This document shows, in pieces, positions 18,897 through 27,665 of a stretch of 64,000 nt of DNA; within the stretch, counting starts at the first letter, position 1, and the number at the start of each line of letters is the position of its first letter. Made by a program: the position numbers and the translations under genes. The stretch comes from Parvularculaceae bacterium (GTDB lineage: Bacteria > Pseudomonadota > Alphaproteobacteria > Caulobacterales > Parvularculaceae). The stretch covers positions 175,187 to 239,186 of the forward strand of contig JAGRDS010000001.1 of the NCBI GenBank assembly GCA_020446945.1. Reading direction: 5' to 3'. The notes beneath the pieces are model-generated. The model was not told the DNA's origin, made no database searches, and saw nothing but the letters and a program-made list of their open reading frames with translations.

Positions 18897-19060
18897 ATCA
18901 GGGATGTCGCGCGCGCCCGGGTGACGGTCAAGCGCGCGCGGCCTGAAATCCTCTAACGTCGCCCCTAGATATTGTGTGTAAAATTCGCGAGGGGCGCCAT
19001 GTTGTATTTTTACGCCGTTTGGTTACTATATTTTGCGTAGGTCGGGCGGCCGCGCCGCAA

Positions 19061-19080
19061 CACCACAAAATGTTGTGATG
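19061..19080. promoter_or_regulatory. Imperfect 20-bp palindrome upstream of gcrA
   Basis: The arms around CACAA-AATG-TTGTG extend to a 20-bp inverted repeat with two mismatched pairs, 66 bases before the gcrA start. It follows a TATATT (19027-19032) that could be a -10, so it may act as an operator or an RNA hairpin in the gcrA leader. No GANTC or obvious CtrA full site was seen between 18955 and the gcrA start. Confidence 0.35.
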
Positions 19081-19145
19081 AAGGCGCGTAGGCCGGCGGC
19101 GCGATCAGGCGACGACCGACCCCGGAGGGAACAGGGAGCAGCTCT

Positions 19146-19661
19146 ATGGCGTGGAACGACGAGCGAGTTGAGCTTTTGAAAAAATACTGGGCGGAAGGGC
19201 TTTCAGCCAGCCAGATCGCCTCGAAAATGGGCGGGGTCACCCGCAACGCCGTCATCGGCAAGGTTCACCGTCTCGGCCTTTCCGGCCGCGCAACGCCCGC
19301 AAAACCGCAACGCGGCTGCGACTCCGAGATCGTCGAGGACGATCAGCCATCGGCCAGCCTCGCGCGGACGGAAATCGAGCGCCTCATCGTTGAGCCGGAA
19401 TTTGTCGCGCCGGCTGTTTTGTCGTCCGGGGATATGGCGACGGTCGCGACGCTGAAAGGCAATATGTGCAAATGGCCGATCGGCGACCCGGCCAAGGACG
19501 ACTTTCACTTCTGCGGGCAATCGGCGCCGACAGGAAAACCCTATTGCGCCTATCACGCGCAGATGGCCTTCCAGCCTGCGACGCAGCGACGGCCGGAGCG
19601 CACCGTCTCGCCGGCCGCGCGTATGGCCGCCGAAGCGTCGCGCAGGCGCGCGGCGAACTAG
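19146..19661 (+). CDS. gcrA: Cell cycle regulator GcrA
   Basis: A 171-residue protein. The N-terminal DNA-binding domain reads WNDERVELLKKYWAEG, GLSASQIASKMG and GVTRNAVIGKVHRLGL, diagnostic for GcrA. The C-terminal part has CKWPIGDP and FCGQ...YCAYHAQMA, the region that binds the housekeeping sigma factor domain. GcrA activates transcription at promoters methylated at GANTC by CcrM, coordinating the alphaproteobacterial cell cycle. The start has GGGAGC upstream. A strong bidirectional hairpin follows, shared with convergent phoB. Confidence 0.97.
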   Translation: MAWNDERVELLKKYWAEGLSASQIASKMGGVTRNAVIGKVHRLGLSGRATPAKPQRGCDSEIVEDDQPSASLARTEIERLIVEPEFVAPAVLSSGDMATVATLKGNMCKWPIGDPAKDDFHFCGQSAPTGKPYCAYHAQMAFQPATQRRPERTVSPAARMAAEASRRRAAN

Positions 19662-19696
19662 ACCGTCCAGCGATAATTCGAAGCCCGCTCAATAAA

Positions 19697-19726
19697 AAAA
19701 ACCGCCGGTGAAAACCGGCGGTTTTT
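19697..19726. terminator. Bidirectional intrinsic terminator between gcrA and phoB
   Basis: Perfect stem ACCGCCGGT / ACCGGCGGT with a GAAA loop, flanked by A-run on the left and T-run on the right, so it has a U-tract when read in either direction. It closes gcrA (+) and phoB (-). Confidence 0.92.
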
Positions 19727-20415
19727 CAGGTGAAATCGAGCGCGTAGCCAGCGGCGCGAACAGTGCGGATCGGATCGTCATGATCGAATTTCGTAAGCGC
19801 CTTGCGCAGGCGTCCGACATGCACGTCGACGGTCCTTACCTCAACGAAAACATCCGAACCCCAAACCGCATTCAACAATTGCTCGCGGGAGAAAACCCGG
19901 CCCGGATGCTGGATCAGATGGTCGAGCAGGCGGAATTCCGTCGGGCCGAGGCGTATTTCCTGCTCGCCGCGCCAGACGCGGTGCGCCGTTCTGTCGACCT
20001 TCAGATCGCCATGCTCGACGACATCTTCGATTAGCGCGGGGCGAATACGCCGCAACACCGCTTTCACGCGCGCGATCAATTCTGCCGTTGAAAACGGCTT
20101 CGTCAGATAATCGTCCGCGCCCGTATCAAGGCCGCGAATGCGGTCGGATTCTTCCGAACGCGCTGTCAGCATGATGATCGGCAGGTTGCGCGTGTCGGGG
20201 TTTTGCCGGATGCGCCGGCAGACCTCGATCCCCGATACTTTCGGAAGCATCCAGTCGAGAATAACGATATCGGGCTGGAATTCGTGCAGCTTCAGCAACG
20301 CCTCCTCGCCATCGACGGAAATCTTCGTTTCGAAATCCTCGCGCGAAAGATTGTAGTCGATCAGCGTCGAGATCGACTCTTCGTCTTCTACGATCAAAGC
20401 TTTGGTTTTCGCCAT
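19726..20415 (-). CDS. phoB: Phosphate response regulator PhoB
   Basis: A 229-residue OmpR-family regulator. The receiver domain has VEDEES near residue 10, the phosphoacceptor in ILDWMLP near residue 54, and KPFS with the conserved lysine near 105. The C-terminal winged helix includes LGPTEFRLLDHLIQHPG and RTVDVHVGRLRKAL, close to PhoB sequences. Phosphorylated by PhoR under phosphate limitation, it binds Pho boxes. It follows phoU by 35 bases, and a Pho-box-like site lies upstream of phoU, consistent with autoregulation. Confidence 0.96.
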   Translation of the reverse strand: MAKTKALIVEDEESISTLIDYNLSREDFETKISVDGEEALLKLHEFQPDIVILDWMLPKVSGIEVCRRIRQNPDTRNLPIIMLTARSEESDRIRGLDTGADDYLTKPFSTAELIARVKAVLRRIRPALIEDVVEHGDLKVDRTAHRVWRGEQEIRLGPTEFRLLDHLIQHPGRVFSREQLLNAVWGSDVFVEVRTVDVHVGRLRKALTKFDHDDPIRTVRAAGYALDFT

Positions 20416-20450
20416 TTTTCTTTCCTGCGCGCGGCTTTTTCCGCCATTGG

Positions 20451-21167
20451 TCAGCCGACTTGCGGTTTTGACGCAATCGTCGGCGTTTCCTCGACCTTCG
20501 GTCTGCTTTCAGCGAAAAGCGATCCGGTTTCAACGAAATGCACCGCCTCTGCGATATTGGTCGCATGATCGCCGATACGTTCAAAATTCTTCACTATAAA
20601 GAGCAGATGCGAGCCGGTCGGGACGAGCGTAGGGTCGGCCATCATTGCGCTCATCAGATCGCGGTAAAGGGAATTGTAAAGCTCATCGAGATCGGTGTCG
20701 CCGCGCCATACGGCTTTCGCAGCGTTCAAATTCGCCGCCTGCAGGGCGCTCAAAATATCCGACAATTGCCGCAGGCTGGCGCGGCCCATGCGCACGACGC
20801 CGGCGAGAAGCGACTGGGCGGGACGCTCGCGACTGACGACGATCGTACGCTTTGAAACATTCTTGGCGAGATCGCCGACCCGCTCAAGCTCGCCGCCGAG
20901 CTTCATATAGCTTACCGCCTGGCGAAGCGCCCTGTCCGGCATCGGCCCCGCCTTCAGCGCGGCGAGGACCTTTTCGTCGATCGCGCGATCGAGCGCGTCA
21001 ATCTTCGCGTCGCCCCTGATGACCCGCTCGGCGATCGCGATGTCGCGCCGCTCAAGCGCGGTTATCGCGTCGTTGAGCTGGTTCTCAACGAGCGCTGCGA
21101 GCTGCGCGAACTCAATTTCGATCGCGCGCGGCGCGTTTTGCGTCATATCTTTCAGGTTCGTCGCCAT
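20451..21167 (-). CDS. phoU: Phosphate signalling protein PhoU
   Basis: A 238-residue all-helical protein with two PhoU repeats. MKLGGELERVGDLAKNV (repeat 1) and FIVKNFERIGDHATNIAEAV (repeat 2) are the metal-binding E(R)xGD motifs. PhoU links the Pst transporter to PhoR and keeps the regulon off when phosphate is ample. No pstSCAB genes are adjacent, unlike the usual operon, so the transporter must lie elsewhere or be replaced. Confidence 0.96.
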   Translation of the reverse strand: MATNLKDMTQNAPRAIEIEFAQLAALVENQLNDAITALERRDIAIAERVIRGDAKIDALDRAIDEKVLAALKAGPMPDRALRQAVSYMKLGGELERVGDLAKNVSKRTIVVSRERPAQSLLAGVVRMGRASLRQLSDILSALQAANLNAAKAVWRGDTDLDELYNSLYRDLMSAMMADPTLVPTGSHLLFIVKNFERIGDHATNIAEAVHFVETGSLFAESRPKVEETPTIASKPQVG

Positions 21168-21219
21168 AAGCCTCTAACGCCGACCGGGCCGGCATCAGCG
21201 CCTTCCATGCGAAAAATGT

Positions 21220-21237
21220 GTGACAGATTCTTGTCGG
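21220..21237 (-). promoter_or_regulatory. Pho-box-like site upstream of phoU-phoB
   Basis: On the minus strand the site reads CCGACAAGAATCTGTCAC. It matches the PhoB consensus (two CTGTCAT-like repeats with a 4-base A/T-rich spacer) at about 14 of 18 positions; the second repeat is near perfect. It lies about 53 bases before the phoU start. Confidence 0.55.
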
Positions 21238-21311
21238 AAACGAAAATAGTCACGCAAAAACGGCTTCGAACGCGATTTTTCGGTCTTGCCGCGACCCGCG
21301 TTCGGCCGCGT

Positions 21312-22733
21312 TCAGCCGCGCCGGGCGGGACCGGTCGGAAAATAGCAGGTGAAGGCGGTGCCGCCCGCCAGGCGGCTTTCAACCTGCAAACCGCCCTTGT
21401 GGCGATTGATGATGTGCTTGACGATAGCAAGGCCGAGCCCTGTGCCGCCGCTTTTTTTCGACCGCTCGATATTCACCCTGTAAAAGCGTTCGGTGAGGCG
21501 GGGCAGCTCGCTTCGCTCGATGCCGGCGCCGAAATCGCGAATCTGGATAAAGGCGAGATCTCCTATGTCGCCGCCGATCCTGCCGACGATCTGCGCCGGC
21601 GTATCGCCGCTTCGGTGCGCGACCTCGCCGTCCTGCGACATGCTTGGCGCCGCCCCCCTGCCGGCCTTTACCTTGATCATCGCCGGCTCACCGCCATATT
21701 TGACGGCGTTATCGACGAGATTCTGGATCGCCTGAAAAAGCTCGTCGCGATCGCCCGGAATGCGGATCGGCTCCCCGGCGGCGTTCTCGAAATCGACAAT
21801 CGCCGATGAGCGTTCAAACACGGGCCGCAGACTTTCAAGGACATCTTCGGCGACATTCGATAAGTCGACGCTCTGGTTCGGCGGCACGTGCTCGTGCAAC
21901 TCGATCCGCGACAGCGACATCAGGTCGGCGACGAGCCTTTGCATCCGTTCGGCCTGCGCCTGCATGATCGCGAGGAATTTCTCGCGCGCTTCGGGATCGT
22001 CTTTCGCGTGTCCCCTTAATGTTTCGATGAACCCGATCAGCGACGCGAGCGGGGTTCTCAATTCGTGGCTCGCCGACGCGACGAAATCCGCGCGCATCTG
22101 TTCAACGCGCCGCTCGCTCGTCAAATCGCGGACATAAACGAGAACGCGATCAGGCCGCTCTTCTTCGGCGAGCGGCGCGACGAACGCGCGGCAATGGCGT
22201 TCAATCGGGCCGATGGTTGAAAAGTCGACCGCATGCGCGGGTTCGCCTTTCGCAACCGCTTCGGCGGCTTCGAATACGTTCGGCGCCCTTAGCGCGGCGG
22301 CGAAATGGCGCCCCTCAATGTCGTTTGCGCCGAGGAACTCCTCCGCCGCGGGATTGGCGTGTTCGATGACGCCGCCCGCATCGAGAATGAACAGCGGTTC
22401 AGGCAACACAGTCGCGACGCCGCGCGCCAGGCGAAGGCTTGCAAGCTCGGCTTCCTGCGCGTTGATCTCGCTCGCGACGACACGCTCGACCGGCTTCGCC
22501 CATTCGCGCCCGGAAGACAGGCGATAACGCACGCCGATCGCCGCGAGGAATAAAATCCAGGCGGCGACCGGCGTCCATATATGAGGCGGCAGGCCGAGCA
22601 ATTGCGCCTCGCCGGGGCCGTAAAAAATAACGGCGAGTCCAATGAGCGCTGCGAACGCGGCTGACCACAGAAAATCGCGCGCGCGCACCCTCGCGGCGGT
22701 CTTGCGGATCAGCGCGGCCAGATCGTCCTGCAT
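21312..22733 (-). CDS. phoR: Phosphate regulon sensor histidine kinase PhoR
   Basis: About 473 residues. Two N-terminal membrane helices, a PAS domain (LPEPLFILDAGGVIEHANPAA), the H-box FVASASHELRTPLASLIGF, and the catalytic N, G1 and G2 boxes (LVDNAVKYGG, RDFGAGI, SGGTGLGLAIVKHII). The ATP-domain has an insertion of about 40 residues between the N and G1 boxes. It phosphorylates PhoB. The start at 22733 follows the DUF885 stop by 8 bases; an in-frame ATG upstream lies inside that gene. Separated from phoU by 144 bp containing a Pho-box-like site. Confidence 0.93.
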   Translation of the reverse strand: MQDDLAALIRKTAARVRARDFLWSAAFAALIGLAVIFYGPGEAQLLGLPPHIWTPVAAWILFLAAIGVRYRLSSGREWAKPVERVVASEINAQEAELASLRLARGVATVLPEPLFILDAGGVIEHANPAAEEFLGANDIEGRHFAAALRAPNVFEAAEAVAKGEPAHAVDFSTIGPIERHCRAFVAPLAEEERPDRVLVYVRDLTSERRVEQMRADFVASASHELRTPLASLIGFIETLRGHAKDDPEAREKFLAIMQAQAERMQRLVADLMSLSRIELHEHVPPNQSVDLSNVAEDVLESLRPVFERSSAIVDFENAAGEPIRIPGDRDELFQAIQNLVDNAVKYGGEPAMIKVKAGRGAAPSMSQDGEVAHRSGDTPAQIVGRIGGDIGDLAFIQIRDFGAGIERSELPRLTERFYRVNIERSKKSGGTGLGLAIVKHIINRHKGGLQVESRLAGGTAFTCYFPTGPARRG

Positions 22734-22741
22734 CGAAACGC

Positions 22742-24496
22742 CTATTTCGATTTTTCGGCGGCTATCCATTTGTCGATTTTGCTTTCGACAAGCGTCAACG
22801 GCAAGGCGCCGTCTTCCAGCAGGGCGTCATGAAACCGGCGCAGATCGAATTTTTCGCCGAGCGCTTTTTCCGCGCGGGTTCTCAATTCGCGGATCTTCAG
22901 CTGGCCGATCTTGTAGGCGAGCGCCTGTCCCGGCCAGGCGATATAGCGATCGACCTCGGCCTCGATATTATGTTCGGAAAGCGCCGTGTTTTCCGTCATG
23001 AATTCGATCGCCTGCGCGCGCGTCCAGCCTTTCGAATGCATCCCCGTATCGACGACCAGGCGGCAGGCGCGCCACATTTCATAAGAAAGGCGTCCGAAAT
23101 CCGAATAGGGATCCTGGTAAAATCCGACATCGAGACCGAGACTCTCAGCGTATAGGCCCCAGCCCTCGTTAAAGGCGGTGAAGCTGCCGAAACGGCGAAA
23201 TTCGGGCAAGTCCAGTTCTTGCGAGATTGCGATCTGGAAATGGTGGCCGGGCACGGCCTCGTGAAGGGTCAGCGCCTCGATTTCATAAAGCGGGCGCGTG
23301 TCGAGCTTGGACGTGTTTACCCGATAAACGCCGGGGCGCGAGCCGTCGCCCGCAGGGCGTTCATAATAGGCGGTCGTCGTTCCCTCGGCGATATCGGCCG
23401 GGATTTCCTTTAACGTATACGGCATGCGCGGCAGGCGCGTGAAAAGCTTCGGCAATTCGCCGTCGATTTTCTTTGCGACATAGGAATTTTTCTCCATCAG
23501 CTCGCGCGGCGTCTTTGCGTAGAATTGCGGATCGGTTCTGAGGAATTGCTGAAACGCCTTGAAGTCACCCTTAAAACCGGAGCCTTTGATGACGGCGGCC
23601 ATTTCGGCGCGGATGCGCGCGACTTCGGAAAGTCCGAGCGCGTGAATCTCGTCAGGGCTCATATCGGTCGTCGTATTCAGGCGCGCGCGGTAAGCGTAAT
23701 ATTCCTGGCCGTCCGGCAGGGACGAGGCGGCGATATTCTTACGGCAGGCGGGCGCGTAGGTCTCTTCATAGAAATCGGCGAATTTTTCGATCGCCGGGAC
23801 AGCTTTGCCCGAAACGGCCTTTTCCGCATCGCTTTTCAGTTTTTTCCAGTCGCGCGCGCTGATGGTCGCCGGCTTGTCCGCAAAGGGTTTCATCAAGACG
23901 CTGTCGGACGGCTTGTCTACGACATGATGGCGTATCGTATCTTCATACCCGGCCATCGCCGCGCAAGGCTGCGTCCACCCTGCGTCAACTCCGGCCGAAA
24001 GGCGCGCAATCGCCGCATCCACGAAAGCGGGTGTCGCGTTCAGCCGTTTCACATAGCTTTCGAAATCGGCCTTGGTGAAAAAGGGAAGATCATCGGGCAG
24101 CCCCGCGATGAACGTATGCGGGCCGGCGCGATTGGTAATGATAAAATATTTGTCGCCGAATTTCGCGCCCTCGATGTCGCGTTCGAGATCAAGCCGCAGC
24201 AGATCGTAATTCATCCGGTCCGCAGCGGCGAGCGCGTCGGCGTCAATCGCATCCAGCCGGCCGAGGAACCCGCGCTCCGCCTCAATTCCCGCATCGAATG
24301 CGGCCAGCGACGGATCGCCCAGCCGGTCGTCGAAATCGCGCACGCCGAGCGATGTCGCAAAGGTCGGATTCGTCTCCAGCGTCCACGCCCAGTGATCCTT
24401 GATAATCCGATCGAGCGTGTCGCGTTCGCTATCCGCCGCAAACGCCGCAGTCGTCGCGAGCGCCATAAGCGCCGCAGCAATTGAAAGCTTCTTCAT
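22742..24496 (-). CDS. DUF885 family secreted metallopeptidase-like protein
   Basis: About 584 residues. A signal peptide (KKLSIAAALMALATTAAFA) precedes the mature start ADSERD. The metal signature HEAVPGHHFQ near residue 390 and the downstream NEGWGLYAESLGLDVG, WRACRLVVDTGMHSKGWTRAQA and RYIAWPGQALAYKIG are hallmarks of DUF885, a gluzincin-like fold with zinc-binding potential; peptidase activity is inferred for the family. The ATG at 24496 is supported by GGGAGAGG upstream. It lies between rimO and phoR on the same strand. Confidence 0.88.
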   Translation of the reverse strand: MKKLSIAAALMALATTAAFAADSERDTLDRIIKDHWAWTLETNPTFATSLGVRDFDDRLGDPSLAAFDAGIEAERGFLGRLDAIDADALAAADRMNYDLLRLDLERDIEGAKFGDKYFIITNRAGPHTFIAGLPDDLPFFTKADFESYVKRLNATPAFVDAAIARLSAGVDAGWTQPCAAMAGYEDTIRHHVVDKPSDSVLMKPFADKPATISARDWKKLKSDAEKAVSGKAVPAIEKFADFYEETYAPACRKNIAASSLPDGQEYYAYRARLNTTTDMSPDEIHALGLSEVARIRAEMAAVIKGSGFKGDFKAFQQFLRTDPQFYAKTPRELMEKNSYVAKKIDGELPKLFTRLPRMPYTLKEIPADIAEGTTTAYYERPAGDGSRPGVYRVNTSKLDTRPLYEIEALTLHEAVPGHHFQIAISQELDLPEFRRFGSFTAFNEGWGLYAESLGLDVGFYQDPYSDFGRLSYEMWRACRLVVDTGMHSKGWTRAQAIEFMTENTALSEHNIEAEVDRYIAWPGQALAYKIGQLKIRELRTRAEKALGEKFDLRRFHDALLEDGALPLTLVESKIDKWIAAEKSK

Positions 24497-24516
24497 TTTC
24501 CTCTCCCGATAGGCGC

Positions 24517-25842
24517 TCAAACGCGCTCACCCCACAAATCATATTCATCAGCGCCCGTCACCCGCACACGAACCATGTCGCCTGTTTTGAGCGATGTTTC
24601 CCGTTCCAGGATAACGGCGCCGTCGATTTCCGGCGCATCGGCGTAACTGCGCCCGACGGCGCCTTCGTCATCGACTTCGTCGATCAGGACATCAAGATTG
24701 CGCCCGATCCAGCCCTGGAGCAGGTCTTTGGAAATATCCTGCTGCACCGCCATGAAACGGCGAAAGCGTTCGTCTTTCACCTCATCGGGAACGACGCCCG
24801 GCAGATCGTTCGCCGCAGCGCCGTTCACCGGCTCGAACCTGAAGCAGCCGACGCGATTGAGGCGCGCCTGCCGCAGCCAGTCGAGAAGCATTTCGAAATC
24901 TTCGTCCGTTTCGCCCGGAAATCCGACGATAAAAGTCGAGCGCAAAACGAGATCCGGCGCGATTTCCCGCCACCGGCGAATTTGTTCAAGCGTTTTTTCC
25001 TGATGCGCGGGGCGGCGCATCGCCTTCAGCACCGTCGGGCTCGCATGCTGGAAAGGGATGTCGAGATAGGGCAGCAACGCGCCCTCCGACATCAACGGAA
25101 TCACGTCCTCGACATGCGGATAGGGATAGACATAGTGAAGCCGCGTCCAGACGCCGAGCGAGGAAAGACCGCGCGCCAGATCGTAAAATCGCGTCGGAAT
25201 GGTTTCGCCGCGCCAGTCATAAGGCGCATATTTGAGATCGACGCCGTAGGCCGACGTATCCTGCGAAATAACCAGCAATTCCCTGACGCCCGCTTGTACG
25301 AGCTTCTCGGCTTCCTTCAACACCGCGTCGATGCGCCGGCTTTGCAGCTTTCCGCGCATCGACGGGATGATGCAGAAGGAACACGAATTATTACAGCCTT
25401 CGGAAATCTTGAGATAAGCGTAATGGCGCGGCGTCAGCCTGACGCCTTGCGGCGGCGTCAGGCTGAATAGCGGATCATGCGGCGCGGGCGCTGCATCATG
25501 GACCGCCGCCATCACGTCTTCATATTGGTGCGGACCTGTCACGGCGAGAACTTTCGGGTGCGCGCGCCTTATGACGCTTTCCTCGGCGCCGAGACAGCCG
25601 GTGACGATGACCCGGCCGTTTTCCGAAATCGCCTCGCCGATGGCATCGAGCGATTCCGCGCGCGCCGTATCCAGAAACCCGCATGTGTTGACGAGTACGG
25701 CGTCGGCGCCCGCATAATCCGGCGCAATCTCATAGCCTTCGGCCTTCAGCCGGGTGATGATGCGTTCAGAATCGACAAGCGCCTTCGGGCAGCCGAGGCT
25801 GACGATGCCGATCTTCGGCGTGTTGGGTGCGGCGCGAACCAT
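24517..25842 (-). CDS. rimO: Ribosomal protein S12 methylthiotransferase RimO
   Basis: A 441-residue radical-SAM enzyme that methylthiolates the conserved Asp of ribosomal protein S12. The N-terminal UPF0004 domain shows [26 protein letters not shown] and VTGCLGAEE (cluster cysteines). The radical SAM core has [11 protein letters not shown] (CxxxCxxC), and the C-terminal TRAM domain starts around residue 372. The combination SLGCPK plus GKLQSR identifies RimO rather than MiaB. Confidence 0.97.
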   Translation of the reverse strand: MVRAAPNTPKIGIVSLGCPKALVDSERIITRLKAEGYEIAPDYAGADAVLVNTCGFLDTARAESLDAIGEAISENGRVIVTGCLGAEESVIRRAHPKVLAVTGPHQYEDVMAAVHDAAPAPHDPLFSLTPPQGVRLTPRHYAYLKISEGCNNSCSFCIIPSMRGKLQSRRIDAVLKEAEKLVQAGVRELLVISQDTSAYGVDLKYAPYDWRGETIPTRFYDLARGLSSLGVWTRLHYVYPYPHVEDVIPLMSEGALLPYLDIPFQHASPTVLKAMRRPAHQEKTLEQIRRWREIAPDLVLRSTFIVGFPGETDEDFEMLLDWLRQARLNRVGCFRFEPVNGAAANDLPGVVPDEVKDERFRRFMAVQQDISKDLLQGWIGRNLDVLIDEVDDEGAVGRSYADAPEIDGAVILERETSLKTGDMVRVRVTGADEYDLWGERV

Positions 25843-25880
25843 GGCCGCGGCCTTTAGCGCAGAAGACGCGGACGCGAAAG

Positions 25881-26330
25881 TCAGCGCATCGTCGCGCCGC
25901 GGAAAACCGTATAGGCGAGACCGCCGCCCGCGCCGGCGAGCGCCTGCAGCAACAACCCCGTCGCCCCGCGCGCGCCGTAGAAGGCGCCGACCCCGCCGCC
26001 GATCATCACATTTTCAACAATCGCAAGGAGCGCCGGCACGGCCGCGGCCCCTGCGATGACGTAAGCGAATGGCGCCAGCGGCTTAAGGAGGCGCTTCAAG
26101 ATCGCCGCAACTGCGAAAGCGATGGCGAAGGCGACCGCAAGGATGCCCGCAAAGGGAGAACCGGTCGCAAGCCCCTGCAAATTCAGAATGAATGTCGACC
26201 AGAAGGCGTGAAAATCGAGATCAAACCCCGGATAGCCGGCCAGCGTGTAGCCGGTCAGGCAGAGTACGGAAAGAATGAACCCGACAATGACCGCCGCCAG
26301 AAAACCGATAATCGTGCGCGCAATCTTCAT
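25881..26330 (-). CDS. Small four-helix membrane protein, unknown
   Basis: About 149 residues with four hydrophobic segments (roughly 5-30, 60-80, 86-105, 115-140) and a small loop [16 protein letters not shown] do not recognise a family. The ATG at 26330 has GGAGG six bases upstream and is immediately preceded by an in-frame GTG. It lies upstream of rimO on the same strand and is divergent from a sugar dehydrogenase gene. Confidence 0.6.
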   Translation of the reverse strand: MKIARTIIGFLAAVIVGFILSVLCLTGYTLAGYPGFDLDFHAFWSTFILNLQGLATGSPFAGILAVAFAIAFAVAAILKRLLKPLAPFAYVIAGAAAVPALLAIVENVMIGGGVGAFYGARGATGLLLQALAGAGGGLAYTVFRGATMR

Positions 26331-26423
26331 CACTCGCCTCCCGGCTTCGATACCGGCGCCGCATTGACGCGCCGCCCCGTCGCTGCTTACCGAAGATGGG
26401 CCGGCAATTCCATGGAGAGACGC

Positions 26424-27665
26424 ATGAAGGACGCGCCCGTTTTCACCCGAACCTTCGCATGCAGGCTGGTCGCGGCGTCGATTGCAGCGTCCGCACTAAC
26501 CGGATGCGGCGCGCCGGATGCGGCGAAAGCCGGCGAAAGCCCGCAAACCGCAGAGCGGCAGGTCACGGGCGGCGGCGATCCCAAACTCCAGACGCATCTT
26601 GCCGCGCCCGCGCCCGAGGGCGCATTGGAGATCAATGTCGAAACGCTCGCCGACGGTCTCGTCAACCCATGGTCGATCGCGTTCCTGCCTGGCGGCGAAC
26701 TTCTGGTCAGCGAACGCCCGGGCCGTATCCGGATAATCCGCGACGGCGCGCTTGTCGAAGAGCCGGTCGCCGGCGTCCCGCTGGTTCTCTCGTGGAACCA
26801 GGGCGGGCTTTTCGATATTCTTCCGCATCCCGATTTTGCGACAAACAGGATTCTTTATCTCTCTTACGCGCACGGCGCCCGGGGGGCGAACGCGACGCGC
26901 ATCGCGCGTGCGCAATTCGACGGCGCCGCGCTTCGCAATCTGACGCCGATATATGACGCCGTTCCCGACAAAGACACCGGGCATCATTTCGGCGGCCGGC
27001 TCGCCTGGGGCGGCGACGGCAAGCTTTATGCAACGATCGGAGAAGGGTCGAAATACAAAGACCGCGCACAGGACATGACATCCAGCTTCGGCGCCGTCAT
27101 TCGTTTAAACGAAGACGGTTCGGCGCCCGCCGACAATCCGAGATTCGGCGACGGCGAACGCCCGGAGCTGTTTTCAAAGGGCCACCGAAATCCGCAGGGC
27201 CTCGCCTATGACGAAGCGCGCGGCGTCTTCTGGGAGGAGGAACATGGACCGCGCGGCGGCGACGAGATCAACATCCTGGTCGCGGGCGGAAATTTCGGAT
27301 GGCCGCTTGCAAGTTACGGCGTAGATTATTCCGGCGCGCGAATTACGCCGTTCACAGAATATCGCGATACGGAGCAGCCGTTTAAATACTGGACGCCGTC
27401 CATCGCTCCCTCCGGCCTTGCTGTTTATCACGGATCGCTCTTCCCCGCGGACTGGGACGGAGATCTTCTGGTTGGCGCGATGGCGGGCGTTGCGCTTCAC
27501 CGCATCGACCTCGACGGAATGGAGATCGTCGGCGAAGAACGATACCTGCTGGGCGAGCGCGTGCGCGACGTTCGCGTCGGCCCGGACGGCGCCGTTTATG
27601 CGACGACGGAAGACCGGAACGGCGCGCCGGTCGGCAAGGTTTTGCGGATAACGCCCGCGAATTAG
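26424..27665 (+). CDS. PQQ-dependent sugar dehydrogenase-like lipoprotein (Asd/GDH-B fold)
   Basis: About 413 residues. A lipoprotein signal (SALTGC, lipobox before Cys about residue 25) then a six-bladed beta-propeller. VNPWSIAFLPGGELLVSERPG starts blade 1; GHHFGGRLAWGGDGKLY, KGHRNPQGLAYDEARG and EEHGPRGGDEIN are typical of soluble glucose/sorbosone dehydrogenases that oxidise aldoses with pyrroloquinoline quinone. Located in the periplasm. The ATG at 26424 is chosen because of GGAGAG just upstream and the signal peptide; the frame stays open far upstream but that part reads as non-protein. Its stop overlaps the convergent transporter by 4 bp. PQQ synthesis genes are not here. Confidence 0.87.
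   Translation: MKDAPVFTRTFACRLVAASIAASALTGCGAPDAAKAGESPQTAERQVTGGGDPKLQTHLAAPAPEGALEINVETLADGLVNPWSIAFLPGGELLVSERPGRIRIIRDGALVEEPVAGVPLVLSWNQGGLFDILPHPDFATNRILYLSYAHGARGANATRIARAQFDGAALRNLTPIYDAVPDKDTGHHFGGRLAWGGDGKLYATIGEGSKYKDRAQDMTSSFGAVIRLNEDGSAPADNPRFGDGERPELFSKGHRNPQGLAYDEARGVFWEEEHGPRGGDEINILVAGGNFGWPLASYGVDYSGARITPFTEYRDTEQPFKYWTPSIAPSGLAVYHGSLFPADWDGDLLVGAMAGVALHRIDLDGMEIVGEERYLLGERVRDVRVGPDGAVYATTEDRNGAPVGKVLRITPAN

Noticed and set aside
25827..26423. Upstream extension of the sugar dehydrogenase reading frame
   Set aside because: It is antisense to the small membrane protein gene and reads as charged low-complexity sequence; a good ribosome site and lipoprotein signal lie at 26424.
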